61,542 nt of DNA from JBBTQS01 sp964627055 (lineage in GTDB: Bacteria > Patescibacteriota > Patescibacteriia > Magasanikbacterales > JBBTQS01), in the NCBI GenBank assembly GCA_964627055.1, contig CAZVGV010000005.1, positions 1-61,542 on the forward strand. The letters are read 5' to 3'. Each line of letters opens with the position of its first letter. Within the stretch, counting starts at the first letter, position 1. The translations under genes were made by a program, and so were the position numbers. Positions 58,121-61,542 of this stretch are shown here, piece by piece. The notes beneath the pieces were generated by a model, which was not told the DNA's origin, searched no databases, and saw nothing but the letters and a program-made list of their open reading frames with translations.

Positions 58121-59998
58121 TTACTTCCAGCTCCCGCTTGTTTCGATATACCACGTGTTCACCGCTGTGAATCGATCAGCAGGTGTTACGATGCGTGACG
58201 GAATCGTACTGTGCAGTGTTTTGCGCTGCACATAAACGTAGGACGGATTATAGAGGAAGATCGCTGGAATATCCTTGTCGAGTTGCTCTTGGAACAGGGT
58301 GTATTTCTCTGCCTTTGCTGCAACATCGCTTGTAGATCGAGCCTGATCAAGGAGCCCGTCAGCACGACCACTTGCAACATACTGTGCAAAGTTGAGGCCA
58401 GGGTACTTCGCTTGCGACGAGTGCCAGAAAGGATATGGATCGGTATCCTCACCAAGCACCTGTCCGAAAAGAAGTACGTCGTAATTACGCTCTTTGAGCA
58501 CTTGGTCACGCAGTGCATCAGGCGCTACACGTTTGATCGTCACTGTGACACCAATACGCTGCCAATACATCTGTACAGCTTGCGCTGTTTCGATGGCTTC
58601 CGGTGTGTCTACGGTCGTGATTGCCACGGTCAGAATATCACCCTTTCTGTTTTTTCGGAAGACTTGTTGGGATGCAGGTGCACCAAGGGTGTCGTCCTCG
58701 GTCAATTCAGTACGGCTGACCTCGTTCCACCCAGCAGCTGTGAGTTCTTTGGATGCCTTCTCTATACTAAAAGTAAGAGGGTCGTTCTCAATAGGACGAT
58801 ATCCAGGTGTCCCTGGAGGGAGCGGGCCGGTAAGTGGTGTTGCTTGTCCGAGAAGCACACGCTGAGTGATTTCTTGTTTGTTCACCGCAAGTGCCAACGC
58901 CTTACGAACGCCGTTGTTTTGTGCAGCAGTGAATTGCGCTTGGTTGAAGAAAAGCGCTGTGTACTGTGGAAGTGGAAGTGTATACACGTCCACCGTTCGT
59001 TTCTTGATTTCATCGACACGAGATCGTGGAACAAAGTGGACACCATCGATTTGTTGGTTGGTAAAGGCCGCGAGCAGAGATTCGCTCTCTTGGAAGTAGG
59101 CAAACGAAAACGACGCGATGTACGGAATCCTTTTCCGGGACATTAATATGAAGCGGACTCTNNNNNNNNNNCCATGGTATCGGGTATTGCGAACCAAACT
59201 GTATCGAAGAATCGATCCGGCGCGACTTTTCGTCAGTGCATCAAATGCATATGGACCTGCACCAATAGGGTGTAGGTTGCCATCTGCAAGTCGCATTGAC
59301 TGCGCAGCTACATCCTTCCACACATGACGTGGCAAAATACCGGTGGTGAGGAGATAGGGGAATGCAGGGTATGGACGACTTACTGTGAAGACAAGAGTGC
59401 GGTCGTCGGTTTTGCGCGCACTCACTCCTTGCCATCCTGCGCGTAATGGTGAACCCACTGCCGCGTCTTGAATGCGCTCAATCGTGAAGAGTACGTCGTC
59501 AGCAGTAAGTGGTACACCATCATGCCATTGCAAATTCTCACGCAAGCTAATGGTATACGTTGCACTGCTTGTGGTAATGAAGAACTGTTCGGCAAGATCT
59601 GGGACGAGCGTGCCGTCCGGGTTTGCTTTCAGAAGCCCTGCAAACACAAGATGTACCAGGTCACGATCAGCGTCAGTTGTGGCAAAGAGAGGATTGACAA
59701 AGCGCGGTGTTCCAACAACGCCCTCCGTGTATTCACCGCCTACTGCAGGAACAATGACCCGATGTGTACGCGCATACTCGAGAAATGCGAGCACACATCC
59801 AGCCACAAGAACCGTACATCCAGCAACCCATATCCAAAACTCTCGTCGAGATAAGAAGCGGAAGAAGTAGCGAAATTGACCCCGTGTTGGAATACGGGTA
59901 CGGGCAGCAGCAGCTACAAGTTGTCGATCATGGCGGCGTAATCGAGCGAGGCGGCTTGCCATGGCGCCAGTTCGGGCGCGCGAGCGCAAAAAGCGCAT
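58121..59998 (-). CDS. ABC transporter solute-binding protein, family 5 (interrupted by assembly gap)
   Basis: About 625 codons. A basic N-terminus and one hydrophobic anchor (about 54-76, FWIWVAGCTVLVAGCVLAFLEYA) precede an OppA/DppA-type domain: TPRFVNPLFATTDADRDLVHLVFAGLL, YTISLRENLQWHDGVPLTADDVLFT and a late AEKYTLFQEQLDKDIPAIFLYNPSYVYV. It probably binds peptides for an importer not seen here. Ten N bases (59162-59171) interrupt it. About eight residues next to the gap (RVRFILMS) have no place in the family pattern. The start is ATG 59998; TTG 60007 is an alternative. Confidence 0.8.
   Translation of the reverse strand: MRFLRSRARTGAMASRLARLRRHDRQLVAAAARTRIPTRGQFRYFFRFLSRREFWIWVAGCTVLVAGCVLAFLEYARTHRVIVPAVGGEYTEGVVGTPRFVNPLFATTDADRDLVHLVFAGLLKANPDGTLVPDLAEQFFITTSSATYTISLRENLQWHDGVPLTADDVLFTIERIQDAAVGSPLRAGWQGVSARKTDDRTLVFTVSRPYPAFPYLLTTGILPRHVWKDVAAQSMRLADGNLHPIGAGPYAFDALTKSRAGSILRYSLVRNTRYHXXXXRVRFILMSRKRIPYIASFSFAYFQESESLLAAFTNQQIDGVHFVPRSRVDEIKKRTVDVYTLPLPQYTALFFNQAQFTAAQNNGVRKALALAVNKQEITQRVLLGQATPLTGPLPPGTPGYRPIENDPLTFSIEKASKELTAAGWNEVSRTELTEDDTLGAPASQQVFRKNRKGDILTVAITTVDTPEAIETAQAVQMYWQRIGVTVTIKRVAPDALRDQVLKERNYDVLLFGQVLGEDTDPYPFWHSSQAKYPGLNFAQYVASGRADGLLDQARSTSDVAAKAEKYTLFQEQLDKDIPAIFLYNPSYVYVQRKTLHSTIPSRIVTPADRFTAVNTWYIETSGSWK
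59162..59171. other. Assembly gap (10 N)
   Basis: Ten undetermined bases inside the solute-binding-protein gene. The number is probably a scaffolding placeholder, so the reading frame across it is not certain. Confidence 0.95.
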
Positions 59999-60010
59999 AG
60001 AATGCAACCG

Positions 60011-60223
60011 TTAAGCAACGAGGAGGTGGAGCGTTGTCGTTCCGAAGAAGAGAACCGCAAACACGATCGTTGCGTAGAAAATGCTTTTTTCAATACCGCG
60101 CTTGGTGCTGTATACCGTACCAGAGCCACCAAATGCGCTTCCAAGGCCAGACCCCTTCTGTTGTACAAGAATGCATGCGATGAGGCCGATTGCAAAAATC
60201 CACTCGAAAATCTGGAAAATCAT
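60011..60223 (-). CDS. secG: Preprotein translocase subunit SecG
   Basis: Protein of 70 aa with two membrane segments (about 2-20 and 47-68) around the conserved cytoplasmic loop VQQKGSGLGSAFGGSGT. It assists SecYEG-dependent export. ATG 60223 is chosen over 60271 because an extended -10 box lies at 60243-60248. It is 12 nt before the solute-binding-protein gene. Confidence 0.93.
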   Translation of the reverse strand: MIFQIFEWIFAIGLIACILVQQKGSGLGSAFGGSGTVYSTKRGIEKSIFYATIVFAVLFFGTTTLHLLVA

Positions 60224-60242
60224 ACGGGAAATCAGTGGGATC

Positions 60243-60303
60243 ACTATACCAGTCAGTCGAAAAATCGTCAAGAACTGCGCAAGACGTCATTGTGTGGTAT
60301 ACT
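60243..60303. promoter_or_regulatory. Divergent extended -10 promoters of secG and the DsbA-like gene
   Basis: On - : TGG before TATAGT (60243-60248), for secG. On + : TGG before TATACT (60298-60303), for the DsbA-like gene. Neither has a good -35 box. Confidence 0.6.
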
Positions 60304-60327
60304 ATCGCCGTCTTATCTTCTTTGTAT

Positions 60328-61068
60328 ATGGAGGACGCACGCGAAGGCGGCAAAACGCACGGGATCCATCGACATCCTTGGCATTGGGTGGCGTTGGGGC
60401 TCGTGATTTTGGTTGCCATTCTTTTTTTCATCGTGAGCTTCTTGCGATCCTATGCACAAATTGTACGTGCACAAAAAGAAGGAGTGACAACAGGTTTGGT
60501 TACGAAAGCTCCGGAAAGTTTTGGGAAGGCTGCAGAAACCTATGGGCCGCAAAAGCAGGTCTCTGATGGAGATTTTGCTGCGCTTGGGCCTGAGGACGCC
60601 GCAGTTACTATTGTTGAGTTTGGTGATTTTGAATGTCCATACTGCGGACGAAACTATCCAATTTTCCGTTGGATCAAGGAGCGATACGGCGATCGTGTCC
60701 GCCTGGTGTATCGTCATTTTCCTGTTGCAACAATTCACCCTAACGCAGCGTACGCTGCCGAAGCATCAGAGTGCGCGCGTGAACAGGGGAAATTCTGGCA
60801 GTACCATGATGTATTGTATGAACACCAGGATGCGCTTACCAAGAATGACTTGTTGAGTTATGCAGGAACAGTGAAACTTGATATGGACAAGTTCCAGCAA
60901 TGTATTGCAAGTGGTCGCATGCAGCCACGGATTCGCGCGGATGTGCAGGCAGCGTTGCAGGCTGGAGTAAGTGGAACACCAACGTTCTTTATTAATGGGT
61001 ATCGTTGGGAAGGATTCGTCTCTCAGCAACAGTGGGAGCAAATACTTGAGAACTTGTTGAATGTATGA
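60328..61068 (+). CDS. DsbA-like thiol-disulfide oxidoreductase, membrane-anchored
   Basis: Protein of 246 aa. A signal anchor at about 20-39 (WVALGLVILVAILFFIVSFL) is followed by a thioredoxin-fold domain with inserted helices (Thioredoxin_4 / DsbA type). The active site is CPYC at 103-106 and the cis-Pro is in GTPTFFING. It should oxidise cysteines of exported proteins; no DsbB or VKOR gene is visible. ATG 60328 lies about 18 nt after the predicted transcription start. Its stop overlaps the start of the next gene, a cysteine-rich secreted protein, by 4 nt. Confidence 0.88.
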   Translation: MEDAREGGKTHGIHRHPWHWVALGLVILVAILFFIVSFLRSYAQIVRAQKEGVTTGLVTKAPESFGKAAETYGPQKQVSDGDFAALGPEDAAVTIVEFGDFECPYCGRNYPIFRWIKERYGDRVRLVYRHFPVATIHPNAAYAAEASECAREQGKFWQYHDVLYEHQDALTKNDLLSYAGTVKLDMDKFQQCIASGRMQPRIRADVQAALQAGVSGTPTFFINGYRWEGFVSQQQWEQILENLLNV

Positions 61069-61542
61069 TGACGGCATTACGCCGATTCTCCATTATTGCG
61101 TTGGTCGCTACCGCGATGCTCTTGCCTCGCGGTGTTGCTGCATCTTCGGCAGCGTGTTGTGTTGTGAAGAGTAGTTTTACGAAGAACACGATGGGGTGTC
61201 TACCGCGACAGATCCCGGATTCGGAACTGGCGAAGGTGAAGGCAAACCCTTCCTCCTTCTCGTCGACGTATTGTGCGATGACAATTCCGTCACTCTCGTT
61301 CACAGCAACGCTTGCGTTAGGTGCGTGTGATGCTCAGCCAGCAGCAACGAAGTGTGCTGCGCCTCCAGAACAAAACAAAACGTTTCTTGAGTACAAGACA
61401 CAGTGGAATACGGGTGGATTTTGTGCGTATAAGGCAAATGGTTCCACTGCGTACGACGCCTGTACCGAGGTGACGGGGAGTGTGTGTCCAGGTGCGTTCA
61501 ATTATGGTGCTGGTGAGTTGTACTCTGGTCCGAAGAACGGTG
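61065..61542 (+). CDS. Cysteine-rich secreted protein (partial, runs off window)
   Basis: Reads open to the window end, 159 codons. A signal peptide is clear (basic MMTALRR, then IIALVATAMLLP, likely cut after VAA). The mature part holds nine cysteines in about 130 residues (ACCVV, GCLP, YCAM, GACD, KCAA, FCAY, ACTE, VCPG), with Ser/Thr/Ala-rich stretches between. No family recognised. It is coupled to the DsbA-like gene by a 4-nt overlap (ATGATGA), so it is the likely client of that enzyme. Confidence 0.7.
   Translation, partial: MMTALRRFSIIALVATAMLLPRGVAASSAACCVVKSSFTKNTMGCLPRQIPDSELAKVKANPSSFSSTYCAMTIPSLSFTATLALGACDAQPAATKCAAPPEQNKTFLEYKTQWNTGGFCAYKANGSTAYDACTEVTGSVCPGAFNYGAGELYSGPKNG

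Noticed and set aside
57975..58154. Longer N-terminus for RNase J
   Set aside because: It would read through tRNA-Leu.

Overview
The window looks like part of a compact genome of the Candidate Phyla Radiation (Patescibacteria). The gene set points that way: ThrS has no TGS domain, S1 is short with four repeats, RNase J has a long basic N-terminal extension, there is a DUF4012 membrane protein with a surface-glycan cluster, a PilB-type ATPase sits away from other pilus genes, and many genes start with almost no 5' leader. UGA is used as a normal stop (for example at the end of the first gene), so this is not one of the UGA=Gly lineages. I cannot name the species.

Layout. 1-572: 3' end of 23S rRNA, 5S rRNA and a terminator. 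0.6-10.5 kb, mostly + strand: a sugar-nucleotide and sugar-phosphate region with three nucleotidyltransferases (one fused to a ribbon-helix-helix DNA-binding domain), two HAD phosphatases, a ROK sugar kinase, a TrmB regulator, a NahK-like kinase and an EndoQ-type deaminated-DNA endonuclease. 10.6-18.2 kb, mostly - strand: a tiny Lys/Ala histone-like protein, tRNA-Val, tRNA-Lys, an rpmF-nusB-rnc-tRNA-Arg operon, and gyrA with a small membrane protein and an MBL-fold protein. 18.4-25.5 kb, + strand: ribosomal protein S1, FtsH, a polytopic membrane protein, a PilB-like ATPase and an anchored surface protein. 25.5-29.4 kb, - strand: a complete copper-resistance operon (csoR-copA-cupredoxin/UreH-like-copZ). 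29.5-42.8 kb: thrS, miaA, rpe and rpiB, two lone accessory genes, ileS, pepA, ruvA, a FemAB-like ligase, tRNA-Arg and a cupin. 42.8-53.1 kb, - strand: an envelope and glycan cluster (secreted toroid-fold protein, anchored Ig-like protein, DUF4012 protein, three glycosyltransferases, polyprenyl-phosphate sugar transferase). 53.2-60.2 kb: RNase P RNA, a coiled-coil protein, trpS, RNase J, tRNA-Leu, an oligopeptide-binding-like protein interrupted by an assembly gap, and secG. 60.3 kb to the end: a DsbA-like oxidoreductase followed by a cysteine-rich secreted protein that runs off the window.

How it works together. Gene ends commonly overlap or abut, tRNA genes sit 2-15 nt behind protein genes, and at several junctions the promoter of the next gene lies inside the terminator of the previous one. 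Core genes mostly lack Shine-Dalgarno sites and start close to the predicted transcription start. A second class of GC-richer orphan genes has strong Shine-Dalgarno sites, often GTG starts, and its own TTGACA promoters.

The strongest candidate for something undescribed is a 99-nt element found twice, each time 22-24 nt downstream of a tRNA-Arg gene (TCG and CCG isoacceptors). The two copies align without a gap at 71 of 99 positions, and two pairs change in a compensatory way in a shared 10-bp stem with a 35-nt loop. The second most interesting feature is the RHH-nucleotidyltransferase fusion with four matching half-sites across its own promoter and start codon.
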